DNA of 64,000 nucleotides, taken from NCBI RefSeq assembly GCF_000014885.1, contig NC_011566.1, positions 2,337,501-2,401,500 on the forward strand. The letters are read 5' to 3'. Shown piece by piece: positions 47,721 through 57,520 of this stretch (the first letter of the stretch is position 1; each line of letters begins with the position of its first letter). Under the pieces are notes generated by a model that searched no databases, was not told the DNA's origin, and was given only the letters and a program-made list of their open reading frames with translations. A program made the position numbers and the translations under genes. Origin of the DNA: Shewanella piezotolerans WP3. GTDB lineage: Bacteria > Pseudomonadota > Gammaproteobacteria > Enterobacterales > Shewanellaceae.

Positions 47721-49394
47721 GTGGATCAACTTTGGATTAATAACCTGCCAGACGATGTGCCTTCTGAAATAAATGTAGAGCAATATGCTTCGTTAGTGGA
47801 TCTATTTGAAACATCGGTTTCTAAATATGCTGATCAACCTGCATTTGTGAATATGGGAGCAACGTTAACCTATCGCAAACTAGAAGAGCGAAGCCGTGCA
47901 TTTGCTGCATACTTGCAAAATGAGTTGAAGCTGAATAAAGGCGACCGTGTTGCCATTATGATGCCAAATTTATTGCAATATCCAATTGCACTGTTTGGTA
48001 TATTGCGCGCAGGCATGGTTGTGGTTAATGTTAATCCGCTATACACACCCAGAGAGCTTAAGCACCAATTGACAGACTCTGGTGCCAAAGCGATTGTGGT
48101 AGTGTCTAATTTTGCCCACACATTAGATAAAGTCGTGGCAGAGACCCCTGTTGAAAGCGTTATTTTAACCGGCTTGGGTGACTTATTAAGCGCCCCTAAA
48201 CGCACAGTAGTTAACTTTGTCGTTAAATATATCAAAAAGATGGTGCCTAAATACCATCTTCCACAAGCTATTTCGATGCGGAAGGCGTTATCGAAAGGGC
48301 GACGTATGCAATATGTTAAACCCGTCGTCAAAAAAGATGATTTAGCTTTCTTACAGTACACAGGTGGTACAACAGGTGTATCGAAAGGGGCTATGCTTAG
48401 TCACGGCAACGTGGTGAGTAATTTACTGCAAGCTGATGCCGCCTATGGCTCGCTGCTGATCAACGGTAAAGAGTTTGTTGTGACCGCACTGCCGCTATAT
48501 CATATTTTTGCCTTGACGGTTAACTGTTTGTTGTTCTTGCATAAAGGCGCCAACAACCTGCTTATAACGAACCCAAGAGATCTACCTGCATTTATTAGTG
48601 AGCTAGAAAAGCATCCATTTACTGCATTAACTGGTGTCAACACCTTATTTAATGCATTAGTTAACTCTGAAGAGTTTACTAAGCTAGATTTCACTGATCT
48701 TAAACTGTCTATTGGTGGCGGAATGGCCGTGCAACGTGCAGTAGCTGATAAATGGCAAGGGATCACTAAAACGCGTTTATTAGAGGGCTATGGTCTTACC
48801 GAAGCATCACCACTAGTAACATGCTGCCCTTATAATTTAGAGGGTTATAATGGATCGATCGGATTCCCTGTTGCCAATACGGATATTCAAGTCAGAGATG
48901 AAGAGGGTAAGGTGCTTGCTCAAGGTGAGACTGGAGAGCTATTTGCTAAAGGTCCACAGGTGATGGTGGGTTACTGGAATCGACCGGAAGAAACCGCAAA
49001 TGTTATCGATAAAAACGGTTACTTAGCGACAGGCGATATTGGTTACATGGATGATAAGGGTTATTTCTTTATTGTTGATCGTAAGAAAGACATGATTTTG
49101 GTTTCCGGCTTCAACGTTTTCCCGAACGAAGTTGAAGAGGTTGTAGCATTGCATCCAAAAGTTATCGAAGTGGCGGCCGTTGGTGTGCCTCATGAGGTTT
49201 CGGGTGAGCTGGTCAAAGTATTTGTGGTAGCAAATGATAAATCTTTAACCAAAGAGGATATTATCAAGCACTGCCGTGAACATTTGACGGGATATAAAAT
49301 CCCTAAGCTGGTAGAATTTAGAGATGAACTGCCAAAAACGAACGTAGGTAAAATTCTACGCCGTGAATTGAGAGATGAAGCTAAGAGCGATTAA
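47721..49394 (+). CDS. fadD: Long-chain acyl-CoA synthetase FadD
   Basis: 557 aa, as in E. coli FadD (561). The GTG start has AGGAG upstream. AMP-binding motifs are YTGGTTGVSKGAM, LEGYGLTEASP, YLATGDIGYMD and the C-terminal KTNVGKILRR. The enzyme activates long-chain fatty acids as CoA thioesters at the inner membrane. The near-palindrome TTTAAACGCTTGTATGA at 47588-47604 could be a fatty-acid regulator site, but I cannot confirm it. rnd follows, as in other gammaproteobacteria. Confidence 0.96.
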   Translation: MDQLWINNLPDDVPSEINVEQYASLVDLFETSVSKYADQPAFVNMGATLTYRKLEERSRAFAAYLQNELKLNKGDRVAIMMPNLLQYPIALFGILRAGMVVVNVNPLYTPRELKHQLTDSGAKAIVVVSNFAHTLDKVVAETPVESVILTGLGDLLSAPKRTVVNFVVKYIKKMVPKYHLPQAISMRKALSKGRRMQYVKPVVKKDDLAFLQYTGGTTGVSKGAMLSHGNVVSNLLQADAAYGSLLINGKEFVVTALPLYHIFALTVNCLLFLHKGANNLLITNPRDLPAFISELEKHPFTALTGVNTLFNALVNSEEFTKLDFTDLKLSIGGGMAVQRAVADKWQGITKTRLLEGYGLTEASPLVTCCPYNLEGYNGSIGFPVANTDIQVRDEEGKVLAQGETGELFAKGPQVMVGYWNRPEETANVIDKNGYLATGDIGYMDDKGYFFIVDRKKDMILVSGFNVFPNEVEEVVALHPKVIEVAAVGVPHEVSGELVKVFVVANDKSLTKEDIIKHCREHLTGYKIPKLVEFRDELPKTNVGKILRRELRDEAKSD

Positions 49395-49446
49395 CTGCGA
49401 TTAGTTCTTTCATAGAAGAGTGGTAGTTGCCACTTTTTATAGACTA

Positions 49447-49469
49447 AAGCCGGCGTATGCCGGTTTTTG
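49447..49469 (+). terminator. Terminator of fadD
   Basis: CCGGC-GTAT-GCCGG with TTTTT. Confidence 0.85.
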
Positions 49470-49515
49470 CATTATTTGGTCGAGTTAAGCTTATTTCAGG
49501 ATTTTGGAGAAGACT

Positions 49516-50625
49516 TTGTTAGCGTTTCAATATATTGACGATGATACCAGTTTAGCGGCGCTAGTAGCGCAATACCGTGAAGCCAAATTACTGGTGATTG
49601 ACACTGAATTTGTCAGAACTCGTACTTATTACGCTCGCCTAGGGCTTATTCAAGCTTACGACGGTAAAACCCTCGCGCTGATCGATCCACTCGCAGTGAC
49701 CAATCTAAGCTTATTTTGGGCTTTATTAACCGATAGCAGCATCATTAAGCTACTCCATTCATGCAGTGAAGACTTAGAAGTTTTTGCAAAGAATGGAGCT
49801 TGTCAGCCCAATAAACTGTTTGATAGCCAAATTGCCGCAGGCCTTTGTGGCATGGGCTACGGGCTAGGTTATGCAAAGTTAGTTGAACAAACTCTGGATA
49901 TAACGCTGGATAAGGGCGAGTCTCGCACCGACTGGCTGAAACGACCACTGAGCGAAGCGCAGTTAAATTACGCCGCAAACGATGTTTACTATCTGTACGA
50001 GCTATACCCTCAACTGGTTGACAAGCTTGAGTCACAGGGAAGGTTAGATTGGGTTTATGAAGACGGTGAGAGGATGACACAAGGTCGTCTAGATGCGCCG
50101 GATCCAGAAGTTGCTTATCTAAAGGTCAAAAATGCTTTCCAGTTATTGCCGCGACAGTTAGCGGTGTTAAAAGCGTTAGCTAAATGGCGCCTTAAACGTG
50201 CGCTAATAAAAGATTTAGCTCTTGGATTTGTCGTCAAAGATCATGCTTTGATTGCACTTGCGAAGAAGATGCCGAAAAACAGTAATGATCTGTATAAACT
50301 TACGGAGCTTACCGAGCAAGAGAAGCGTATTCACGGCAAAGAGCTTGTTAAAATAATCGCTAATGTCAGTTTTGAAGAGCTACCAAAACCATTGGATGTG
50401 CTGGCGCTTAAAACAGGCTATAAGGCGGCTTTCAAAAGCATTAAACAGTGTATTGCAGAGCAAGCTGAAGCGCAGAATGTACCGATTGAACTGTTAGGTT
50501 CAAAAAAACTAATCCATGAATATCTACAATGGGTATGGGACGGTAAAACCGGAGAGATACCTTTAATACTCAATGGTTGGCGTAAAGGTATTGTCAGTGA
50601 GGCGCTTAATGAGCTTAAGCTTTAA
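49516..50625 (+). CDS. rnd: Ribonuclease D
   Basis: About 369 aa from TTG 49516; GGAG lies 6 nt upstream, and the product then begins in register with E. coli Rnd. An alternative TTG at 49504 has only CAGGA close by. The DEDDy exonuclease motifs are DTEFVRTRTYY, HSCSEDLEVF and YAANDVYYL, followed by two HRDC domains (~200-370). Rnd is a 3'-5' exonuclease for tRNA and small-RNA end maturation. It is separated from fadD by a terminator. Confidence 0.94.
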   Translation: MLAFQYIDDDTSLAALVAQYREAKLLVIDTEFVRTRTYYARLGLIQAYDGKTLALIDPLAVTNLSLFWALLTDSSIIKLLHSCSEDLEVFAKNGACQPNKLFDSQIAAGLCGMGYGLGYAKLVEQTLDITLDKGESRTDWLKRPLSEAQLNYAANDVYYLYELYPQLVDKLESQGRLDWVYEDGERMTQGRLDAPDPEVAYLKVKNAFQLLPRQLAVLKALAKWRLKRALIKDLALGFVVKDHALIALAKKMPKNSNDLYKLTELTEQEKRIHGKELVKIIANVSFEELPKPLDVLALKTGYKAAFKSIKQCIAEQAEAQNVPIELLGSKKLIHEYLQWVWDGKTGEIPLILNGWRKGIVSEALNELKL

Positions 50626-50655
50626 GAGCTAAGAATCATTAGTCGTTGAAATAGA

Positions 50656-50680
50656 AACACCCGCGAAATGCGGGTGTTTT
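50656..50680. terminator. Bidirectional terminator rnd/minE
   Basis: AACACCCGC-GAAAT-GCGGGTGTT followed by TTT; convergent genes flank it. Confidence 0.85.
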
Positions 50681-50701
50681 GACTTAAACAGTCATTTAAA
50701 G

Positions 50702-50962
50702 TTAGCTCTGCTCAGGCAAAGTCACATTAAGCTCAAGTACTGATAGGTTATCGTCATTCTGATCAAGTTGCACAGATACTTGGTCTGCGCCCACTTTGAC
50801 ATATTTACGAATGACCTCAATGATCTCTTGCTTCATCTGCGGAAAATAATCGGGGGCATCTCTCTCGCCACGTTGATGAGCGACAATGATCTGCAAACGT
50901 TCTTTGGCTGTTGCAGCAGTACTCGGTTTCTTCTTCGTTTTAAAATAATCAAGTAATGACAT
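50702..50962 (-). CDS. minE: Cell division topological specificity factor MinE
   Basis: 86 aa. LLDYFKTKKKPSTAATAKERL is the membrane and MinD-binding N-terminus, and IIVAHQRGE is the beta-strand/helix segment that stimulates MinD ATPase. MinE drives pole-to-pole oscillation of MinCD. It is the last gene of minC-minD-minE, 2 bp after minD. Confidence 0.97.
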   Translation of the reverse strand: MSLLDYFKTKKKPSTAATAKERLQIIVAHQRGERDAPDYFPQMKQEIIEVIRKYVKVGADQVSVQLDQNDDNLSVLELNVTLPEQS

Positions 50963-50964
50963 AA

Positions 50965-51774
50965 TTAGCTACCAAAAATTCGTTTTAAGAAACCTTTCTT
51001 CTCTTCCGTAAGGAACCGGAAAGGCAGTTCTGCACCCAGTAAACGTTCGACGGCATCGCTATAAGCCATCCCCGCGTCGCTCTCATTATCAATAATAACA
51101 GGTACACCAGAGTTTGATGCTTTAAGTACTGCTTGTGACTCAGGAATAACGCCCAACAGCGGAATAGCCAGGATCTCTTCCACATCACCTACGCTAAGCA
51201 TTTCACCGGTTGTTACGCGGGCAGGTGAGTAACGGGTAAGCAAAAGAAACTCTTTCACTGGCTCAAGACCTTCTTCCGCACGCTTAGACTTGCTTTGTAG
51301 CATACCTAAAATACGGTCTGAATCGCGGACAGAACTGACCTCAGGGTTAGTCGTCACAATGGCGACATCGGCAAAGTAGAGTGCCATCATTGCGCCCGTT
51401 TCAATACCAGCAGGTGAATCACAAATAATGTATTCGAAATCCTTTGCCAAGTTATCGAGTACCGTTCCGACCCCTTCTTTGGTTAAGGCATCTTTATCGC
51501 GAGTTTGCGAAGCAGGTAATACAAATAACTTAGGGCATCGTTTGTCTTTAATCAGTGCTTGGTTTAAGTTTGCCTCACCATTAATGACATTGACAAAATC
51601 ATAAACGACACGTCGCTCACAACCCATAATTAAATCGAGATTACGTAGGCCGATATCAAAATCAATCACTACGGTTTTATGGCCTTTTAATGCGAGACCA
51701 GTTGCAATAGCTGCACTTGAGGTTGTTTTCCCCACACCGCCTTTTCCAGACGTGACAACAATAATTTGCGCCAT
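50965..51774 (-). CDS. minD: Septum-site determining ATPase MinD
   Basis: 269 aa. The deviant Walker A GKGGVGKTT (~10-18), DSPAGIETGA and a C-terminal amphipathic membrane-targeting helix (KKGFLKRIFGS) are all present. MinD binds membrane as an ATP dimer and recruits MinC and MinE. It lies 25 bp after minC. Confidence 0.98.
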   Translation of the reverse strand: MAQIIVVTSGKGGVGKTTSSAAIATGLALKGHKTVVIDFDIGLRNLDLIMGCERRVVYDFVNVINGEANLNQALIKDKRCPKLFVLPASQTRDKDALTKEGVGTVLDNLAKDFEYIICDSPAGIETGAMMALYFADVAIVTTNPEVSSVRDSDRILGMLQSKSKRAEEGLEPVKEFLLLTRYSPARVTTGEMLSVGDVEEILAIPLLGVIPESQAVLKASNSGVPVIIDNESDAGMAYSDAVERLLGAELPFRFLTEEKKGFLKRIFGS

Positions 51775-51799
51775 TTATTATTCCTTTTTATTTGCGCTC

Positions 51800-52465
51800 T
51801 TACAGAGGCAATGATTCAACCGTAAGCGAATCGCCCTCTAGGCGAATACAACCACTCTGTGCGGCTTCGTTTTGCTGAAGATGTTCAGTTAACCAGTATT
51901 GACCAGCAATCGATACCAGTTCAGCTTCAATTTTTTGTGCCACTATCACAGCATTCCTATCACCAGCTGCGCCAGCCATCGCTTTGCCGCGCAATGCGCC
52001 ATAGACATGGATACTGCCATCGGCGATAACTTCGGCGCCATTGCCTACTGCGCCTATGACGATCAGATCGCCGTTTTTCGCATAAATTTGCTGACCAGAA
52101 CGTACGTTTTGTTTGACGATTTTAGTGGTTTTTGGCATTTGAGGTTGGTTAGTCGCCGCTTTTCCCGATTTAACAATGGCTAAACCAATTGACTTGGCCA
52201 TATCATTAATTACAGGCAATGCGCTGGTGATACCAACAATAATAAGTTGGCGACTGGTTAAAATCTCTTTTAAACCTAAAAGATCGAAGTCACTGGCTTT
52301 AATCGCACTTAAATTAACCACTAAAGGCGCACCAAGAAAAAACTGAGGTGCAATCGCAAGTTTACTGTCTAATTCCGCTGCTATAACCGCCATATCCTGG
52401 CTATTAATATGCAGAACAGAAAGAGTAAAAGAGGAGCCTTTTAATTCGAGGCTGGGTGTTTGCAT
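51800..52465 (-). CDS. minC: Septum-site determining protein MinC
   Basis: 221 aa. The N-terminal FtsZ-inhibiting domain (1-~100) and the C-terminal beta-helix domain (from [19 protein letters not shown], containing [16 protein letters not shown] and RGKAMAG) match MinC. It blocks FtsZ assembly near the poles. It is the first gene of the operon, divergent from ycgL, as in E. coli. Confidence 0.97.
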
Positions 52466-52624
52466 TCCTGTATGACTCTCTAGAAAAATTCAGCGCTACG
52501 CTGATATCCATTAAATTACCGCCAAACCCAGCATTTTCGGGCAGAACGGGTATATTCCTAACAGTCCATGTTATAGTGTGCCGCATAAGCTGGCAAGTTG
52601 AATAGTCTGGAAATTGAGTCGTAT

Positions 52625-52906
52625 ATGATCTGTGCTGTGTATAAAAGTTTAAGAAAAGCGGATAGCTATCTTTTTGTTGAAAAACGTAATGAATTTGAAC
52701 GAGTTCCTGAGGCATTGATGGCAATGTTCGGTGAGCCGCAATTGGTGATGATGCTACCAATTGATAAGCGTGATCACCTTGGTTTTGCTGATATCAAAAA
52801 GGTTAAAGCTGAACTGAAGGATAAAGGATTTTATTTACAGTTACCGCCACCTGTGGTTAATTTGTTAGAACAACATAAGAAAGACATTGGTTTTAACCCC
52901 GAATAA
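52625..52906 (+). CDS. ycgL: YcgL-domain protein
   Basis: 93 aa from ATG 52625; the longer frame from 52598 adds nine residues not in the family. MICAVYKSLRKADSYLFV and IDKRDHLGFADIKKV define YcgL. The protein is small and cytoplasmic with no established activity. It is divergent from minC and 31 bp upstream of the transglycosylase gene. Confidence 0.94.
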   Translation: MICAVYKSLRKADSYLFVEKRNEFERVPEALMAMFGEPQLVMMLPIDKRDHLGFADIKKVKAELKDKGFYLQLPPPVVNLLEQHKKDIGFNPE

Positions 52907-52937
52907 CAGCATTTAATTTTGGGGTAAGGGAATATTT

Positions 52938-53939
52938 ATGCTACTGAGTAAGCAAGCTTTGACATTAACCTGCGGGTTAGTGCTCTCTTTTAATGCGATA
53001 GCAAGTGATGCAACGAGTGCAAGCAAAGGCAGTTTTAGCGAGTATGTCACTCAACTGAAGCTTGAAGCTGTAGAGCAAGGCGTGAAAGAGCAGACCATCA
53101 ATGATGTTTTTCCCAAAATTAAAATGTTCAAAAAGGCTGTTGCTTCAGACAAAGCACAGCCTGAAACGAAATTGACTCTTGAAACTTACCTACCGAGAGT
53201 CGTGCCTGACTGGAAAGTTGAAAAAGCGCGTAACCTATTCAAAACTCATCAGGTAGAACTTGAGAGGATTGGTGAGTTATACGGGGTGCAGCCGCGTTTT
53301 ATTGTTGCTTTATGGGGCGTAGAGTCAAACTTTGGCAAACTTACCGGCAGTTATCCAGTATTATCAGTAACAGCTTCATTAGCTTATGAAGGACGTCGTG
53401 AAGATTTCTTTAAAAAGGAGTTTTTCGCAGCGTTGAAAATAGCTGAAGAGCAACAATTTACCTTTGAAGAGATGAAAGGTTCATGGGCTGGTGCGATGGG
53501 GCAAACTCAGTTTATGCCAACCTCATTTCTAGCCTATGCTCAGGATGGCGATGGCGATGGTAAAAAAGATATTTGGAATAATAGCAGCGATGCGTTCGCG
53601 TCTGCGGCTTACTATCTACAGCAAGCAGGTTGGAAAGAGTCTGAAACTTGGGGCCGACAGGTTAAAACGCCTACTGACTTTGACGCAAAACTCGCCAATT
53701 TAGCAGTTAAAAAGACCTTTTCACAATGGCAAGCACTGGGGGTTAGACGCTTTAATGGCAACGATCTACCTAATCGAGATGATATGATGATCTCTATGGT
53801 GATGCCGGATGGCGAACAAGGTCGTAAGTACTTAGTATACGATAACTACCGTGGGTTACTGCGCTGGAATAAGTCGAATTACTTTGCTATTTCAGTTGCT
53901 TATCTATCAGAAAGAATCAAATATCCACCGATCAGCTAA
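52938..53939 (+). CDS. Lytic murein transglycosylase, MltB-like (SLT_2)
   Basis: 333 aa with a signal peptide (~1-22, cleavage after AIA). GVESNFGKLTGSYPVLSVTA holds the catalytic Glu, and AGAMGQTQFMPTSFL and the Asp-rich DGDGDGKKDIW loop are typical of the MltB/SLT_2 family. It cleaves glycan strands of peptidoglycan to 1,6-anhydro products in the periplasm. It lacks the usual C-terminal peptidoglycan-binding domain. It is probably co-transcribed with ycgL. Confidence 0.93.
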   Translation: MLLSKQALTLTCGLVLSFNAIASDATSASKGSFSEYVTQLKLEAVEQGVKEQTINDVFPKIKMFKKAVASDKAQPETKLTLETYLPRVVPDWKVEKARNLFKTHQVELERIGELYGVQPRFIVALWGVESNFGKLTGSYPVLSVTASLAYEGRREDFFKKEFFAALKIAEEQQFTFEEMKGSWAGAMGQTQFMPTSFLAYAQDGDGDGKKDIWNNSSDAFASAAYYLQQAGWKESETWGRQVKTPTDFDAKLANLAVKKTFSQWQALGVRRFNGNDLPNRDDMMISMVMPDGEQGRKYLVYDNYRGLLRWNKSNYFAISVAYLSERIKYPPIS

Positions 53940-54017
53940 CCTCAATACTCCAGCGTTAACTGTCATTAATAGCGGCTAATTAGCCGCTATTTTTATGTTT
54001 AGCCATCAGTGCTGTTT

Positions 54018-54325
54018 ATACCAATTGCATTAAAAGTTTGACCATTCAGCGGGAAGTCAAAACGTTGTAGGCAAGTAGTGGGATTTGAGCGAATAGTTAT
54101 TCTCGGCTCTGGCATCCTGCTTCGCTCTACCTCCAAATCCCATAGCGAAGCATACAACGTTTGCCAAGTTGTTTAACCTCAGCCGCACTACGTGAGCCCT
54201 TCAGTCTTTCCACTTCTGCTTTGCATTGGCTTAAAAGGGAATAACCATTTCTTTACCAATGCGCTTTGAATTGAAAAGGCTGAGGGGCTCTGAAATGGTC
54301 AAATACTTAATGCAATTGGTATTAG
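54018..54325. repeat. Interspersed repeat, family 1, copy 2 (~308 bp)
   Basis: It starts ATACCAATTGCATTAAAAGT and ends ACTTAATGCAATTGGTATTAG, giving inverted ends. Internally it matches the element at 29972-30299 in reverse orientation, with roughly 85-90% identity by eye. It separates the MltB-like gene from ycgN, which are often closer. Confidence 0.82.
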
Positions 54326-54455
54326 TCATATTTTTCCTTCAAGCCTGCAATAACTGTGATTCTCACAGCCATTCCAACTGAACACAGGTGCAACGAGAGC
54401 GGTGGCTGGTGTACAATAGCGTTTCTTTAAGTCGAACCGAGTTGTAAGTTTTAGC

Positions 54456-54896
54456 ATGGCATTTTGGAATGAAAAAATATTAGCAGAGATGAACACTACT
54501 GAGTGGGAGTCTTTGTGTGATGGATGTGGTAAGTGTTGCCTCAACAAGTTGATTGATGATGAAACTGAAGAGCTTTACTACACCAACGCAGCCTGTTTGT
54601 TACTAGATGCTAAACAGGGTCATTGTAAGAGCTATGAGCAGCGCTTTAGTTTTGTGCCTACCTGCACAAAGGTGACTATGGATAACTTAGCGATGCTAAC
54701 TTGGTTACCGGATAGCTGTTCATACAGAAGGTTAAATGAAGGGCGAGGCTTACCAAGTTGGCATCCTCTTAAGACTGGCTCTAAAGAGGCGATGATTGAA
54801 GCTGGGATGTCGGTGGCGGGTAAAGTCACTTGTGAAACCAAAATCCGTGACATTGAAGATCACATCGTTATCTGGCCAATGAAAGATGTTGAGTGA
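54456..54896 (+). CDS. ycgN: YcgN-family cysteine cluster protein
   Basis: 146 aa. CDGCGKCCLNKL and the C-terminal Cys pattern define UPF0260/YkgJ-type proteins that probably bind zinc or an iron-sulfur cluster. Cytoplasmic; function unproven. It ends near a convergent terminator shared with mltD. Confidence 0.93.
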   Translation: MAFWNEKILAEMNTTEWESLCDGCGKCCLNKLIDDETEELYYTNAACLLLDAKQGHCKSYEQRFSFVPTCTKVTMDNLAMLTWLPDSCSYRRLNEGRGLPSWHPLKTGSKEAMIEAGMSVAGKVTCETKIRDIEDHIVIWPMKDVE

Positions 54897-54911
54897 TTGC
54901 TGGCGATAAAT

Positions 54912-54950
54912 AATAATGCCGACAAGATTAACTTGTCGGCATTATTATTT
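54912..54950. terminator. Bidirectional terminator ycgN/mltD
   Basis: AATAATGCCGACAAG / CTTGTCGGCATTATT, a 15-bp perfect stem with a 5-nt loop and T-rich flank. Confidence 0.9.
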
Positions 54951-54983
54951 TACTTCAGTAACGATAAACACTGAAAGAGAAAT

Positions 54984-56546
54984 TTAAGCCCTTACCTTAG
55001 TCATATCAACATAAAGTTTAAGTGTTTGCCCTGGCTGAATATATTTACTTTTCTCCAGTTTATTCCAACGAACAAGATCGCTGACCTTAACATTGAATTT
55101 GCTGGCTATTCTGGCGAGAGAGTCACCGCTACGTACTTTGTAATTAACGGTACGCATCACTTCCTTTAATCCTTGATTGCTAGCAGTACTGTTACCAGTC
55201 CAAATGACTAACTTTTGTCCGATCTGCAATGGATCTTTAGGTGCCATGCTATTCCAGCTTGCAAGCTGAGAGGTTTTGACTTTGTGCTGCTTAGCAATTT
55301 TCCAGAATGAATCACCAGACTTAACCGTGTAGGTAAGCTTCTGCTGACCGCGAGTCTTATTCTGCTTACGGTTTTTACGTTGGTCGGCTGAAAGTAGGTA
55401 TTCATCTAAATTCTTCGCTGCAACGGGAATAAGCAGGAATTTACCCGCAACAATGGTATTGCCATTAATATCATTGACCGACTTTAACGCAGATACGGTT
55501 GTACGATAGCGTTTAGCAATTAGGCCTAAACTGTCGCCAGACTTAATTTTATAACGTTCCCAGTTAAGTCTTTCACTCTTTTGAGTGTCGTTAAGCGCTA
55601 TTTTGAACGCAGATGCCTTCTCAACTGGTAGCACTAAGTTGTGAGGCCCATCAGGTGCTGTCGCCCAGCGGTTAAAGCCAGGGTTAAGTTTATGCAATTC
55701 TGATGTAGTCATACCGGCAATATCAGCGGCTAAGGCAAGATCAATTTGGCTACCGATGTCTATCACTTCAATTTGAGGCTCGTTGCTGATTGGCGTTAGC
55801 GTAATACCGTATTTATCGGCATTTTTGATCACATCAGCGAGCGCCAAAAGCTGTGGTACATAGCGTTCGGTTTCACGCGGCAGGTTTAGGTGCCAAAAAT
55901 CAGTCGGTATGCCTTTACGTTTATTTCGCTTAGCAGCATTAATGACACGACCTTCGCCGGTATTATAAGCTGCAATCGCATATAACCAGTTGTCGCCGGT
56001 TTTGTCGTATAAATATTCAAGCATATCGAGTGCTGCAACGGTTGCTGCAGGTACGTCTCTGCGGCCGTCATACCACCAGTTCATCTGCAGGCCAAAGTGA
56101 CGTGCCATCGGTGAGGTAAATTGCCATAAACCTGATGCAGCACCATGTGAGTAAGCAAATGGGTCAAATGCGCTTTCTACAATTGGTAATAATGCCAGTT
56201 CTATTGGCAAGTTACGTTTCTCTATTTCTTCGACAATTAAGTACATGAAAGGCGTAGCACGCTCTGAAACACGTATTAGATGTTGCGGATGCTTGATATA
56301 CCAATCTCGGTACTGTCTAACCAACTTTTCGTCTGGAACATCCATCTTAAGTTCTAGACGAATGCGCTCCCAAATATCAGTCACCTCGACAACTTCGGCG
56401 ACTTCGGGCTTAACGGGGTCTTTGGTGACTTTTTCTGCGACAACAGGTGTTGCCTTAGGTCCTTCTGAAGTCGTTTGGCTGCTTAAGTTTTGGCAACCAG
56501 TCAGCAGGGCAATCCCCCCTGCGACAAGTAAAATGGGTACGCGCAT
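54984..56546 (-). CDS. mltD: Membrane-bound lytic murein transglycosylase D
   Basis: 520 aa lipoprotein: the signal ends LLTGC (Cys ~18). The SLT domain (~95-230) has ESAFDPFAYS with the catalytic Glu and AASGLWQFTS. Three LysM repeats follow (starting YKIKSGDSLGLIA, YTVKSGDSFWKIA and YKVRSGDSLARIA), which bind peptidoglycan. E. coli MltD has two LysM repeats; three is a small lineage difference. It stands beside gloB, as in E. coli. Confidence 0.95.
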   Translation of the reverse strand: MRVPILLVAGGIALLTGCQNLSSQTTSEGPKATPVVAEKVTKDPVKPEVAEVVEVTDIWERIRLELKMDVPDEKLVRQYRDWYIKHPQHLIRVSERATPFMYLIVEEIEKRNLPIELALLPIVESAFDPFAYSHGAASGLWQFTSPMARHFGLQMNWWYDGRRDVPAATVAALDMLEYLYDKTGDNWLYAIAAYNTGEGRVINAAKRNKRKGIPTDFWHLNLPRETERYVPQLLALADVIKNADKYGITLTPISNEPQIEVIDIGSQIDLALAADIAGMTTSELHKLNPGFNRWATAPDGPHNLVLPVEKASAFKIALNDTQKSERLNWERYKIKSGDSLGLIAKRYRTTVSALKSVNDINGNTIVAGKFLLIPVAAKNLDEYLLSADQRKNRKQNKTRGQQKLTYTVKSGDSFWKIAKQHKVKTSQLASWNSMAPKDPLQIGQKLVIWTGNSTASNQGLKEVMRTVNYKVRSGDSLARIASKFNVKVSDLVRWNKLEKSKYIQPGQTLKLYVDMTKVRA

Positions 56547-56636
56547 CTAAAATGTGTGTCCTTTATTTAGGCCCAAAAAAACCAGATTTTATCTGGCTTA
56601 GTGGCACTGGATTAGCGAGACATTGTAGAGTATTTT

Positions 56637-57413
56637 TTAGAAATTGTCTTTCCATTGACGCAGAAGTGCAAAGCATTTCACAGCATCGTTTATAGGTTGT
56701 TGGTATTGCTCAGTTAAAGATTGTTTGATTTCTTTGCTACTGCTACGTAAGAAAGGGTTTATCGCTTTCTCGAGAGCTATTGACGACGGCAAAGTCGGTG
56801 TATTACTTGCTCTTAGTTGCTCGGCATGGCGAATGTATAGTTGAAGTTGTACGTTGCTAGGGTCTGCGCGATTAGCAAAGCGAAGATTTGCTAACGTGTA
56901 TTCATGGGTACAATAGACTTTTTTATCATCTCCAACCTGCGCTAGTCGTGTTAACGATGTGAGCATTTGCTGCGGTGTTCCCTCAAATAAACGACCACAG
57001 CCAGCGCTGAAAAGCGTATCGCCGCAAAAAAGCGCATCTTCTATAACATAGGCAATATGGCCTAAAGTGTGTCCTGGTACTTCAATCACTTCTGCTTTTA
57101 GGTCAATGCTTTGTAGTGTTAAGCTTGCACAAGCTTGTAGCGGGTTATTAACCCCTTCAATATTTTCCGCAGCGGGTCCATAAACTGGGATATTGCTGCC
57201 ATAATAGCTTAGGAGCTTGGCGATACCACCCGTGTGATCATGGTGGTGATGAGTGATCAATACCCCTAGAAGTGGGATCTGTTTATCGCTCAAGAACTGA
57301 ATCACCACATCGGCATCACCAGGATCGACAACATATGCACCATTAATGTTTGAAGTTTGAATTGCCCATATATAGTTATCATCAAAGGCAGGTAATGGTG
57401 TGACAGTTAACAT
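56637..57413 (-). CDS. gloB: Hydroxyacylglutathione hydrolase (glyoxalase II)
   Basis: 258 aa from ATG 57413, the family length; the frame is open further upstream but lacks homology there. LITHHHHDHTGGI is the binuclear metal site (HxHxDH), and VPGHTLGHIAY and YCTHEYTLANLRFA follow. It hydrolyses S-lactoylglutathione in methylglyoxal detoxification. It is divergent from a yafS-like methyltransferase, as in E. coli. Confidence 0.96.
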   Translation of the reverse strand: MLTVTPLPAFDDNYIWAIQTSNINGAYVVDPGDADVVIQFLSDKQIPLLGVLITHHHHDHTGGIAKLLSYYGSNIPVYGPAAENIEGVNNPLQACASLTLQSIDLKAEVIEVPGHTLGHIAYVIEDALFCGDTLFSAGCGRLFEGTPQQMLTSLTRLAQVGDDKKVYCTHEYTLANLRFANRADPSNVQLQLYIRHAEQLRASNTPTLPSSIALEKAINPFLRSSSKEIKQSLTEQYQQPINDAVKCFALLRQWKDNF

Positions 57414-57520
57414 AATCAGTCCTAATAATTTGAGCGCTAAAACAAGTTTACTTAGAATAGCTATTGTTTGTACATGGCTTTCGTTATTAAAGTAGAGCAT
57501 CAGCAACTTAGGAGAAAGCA

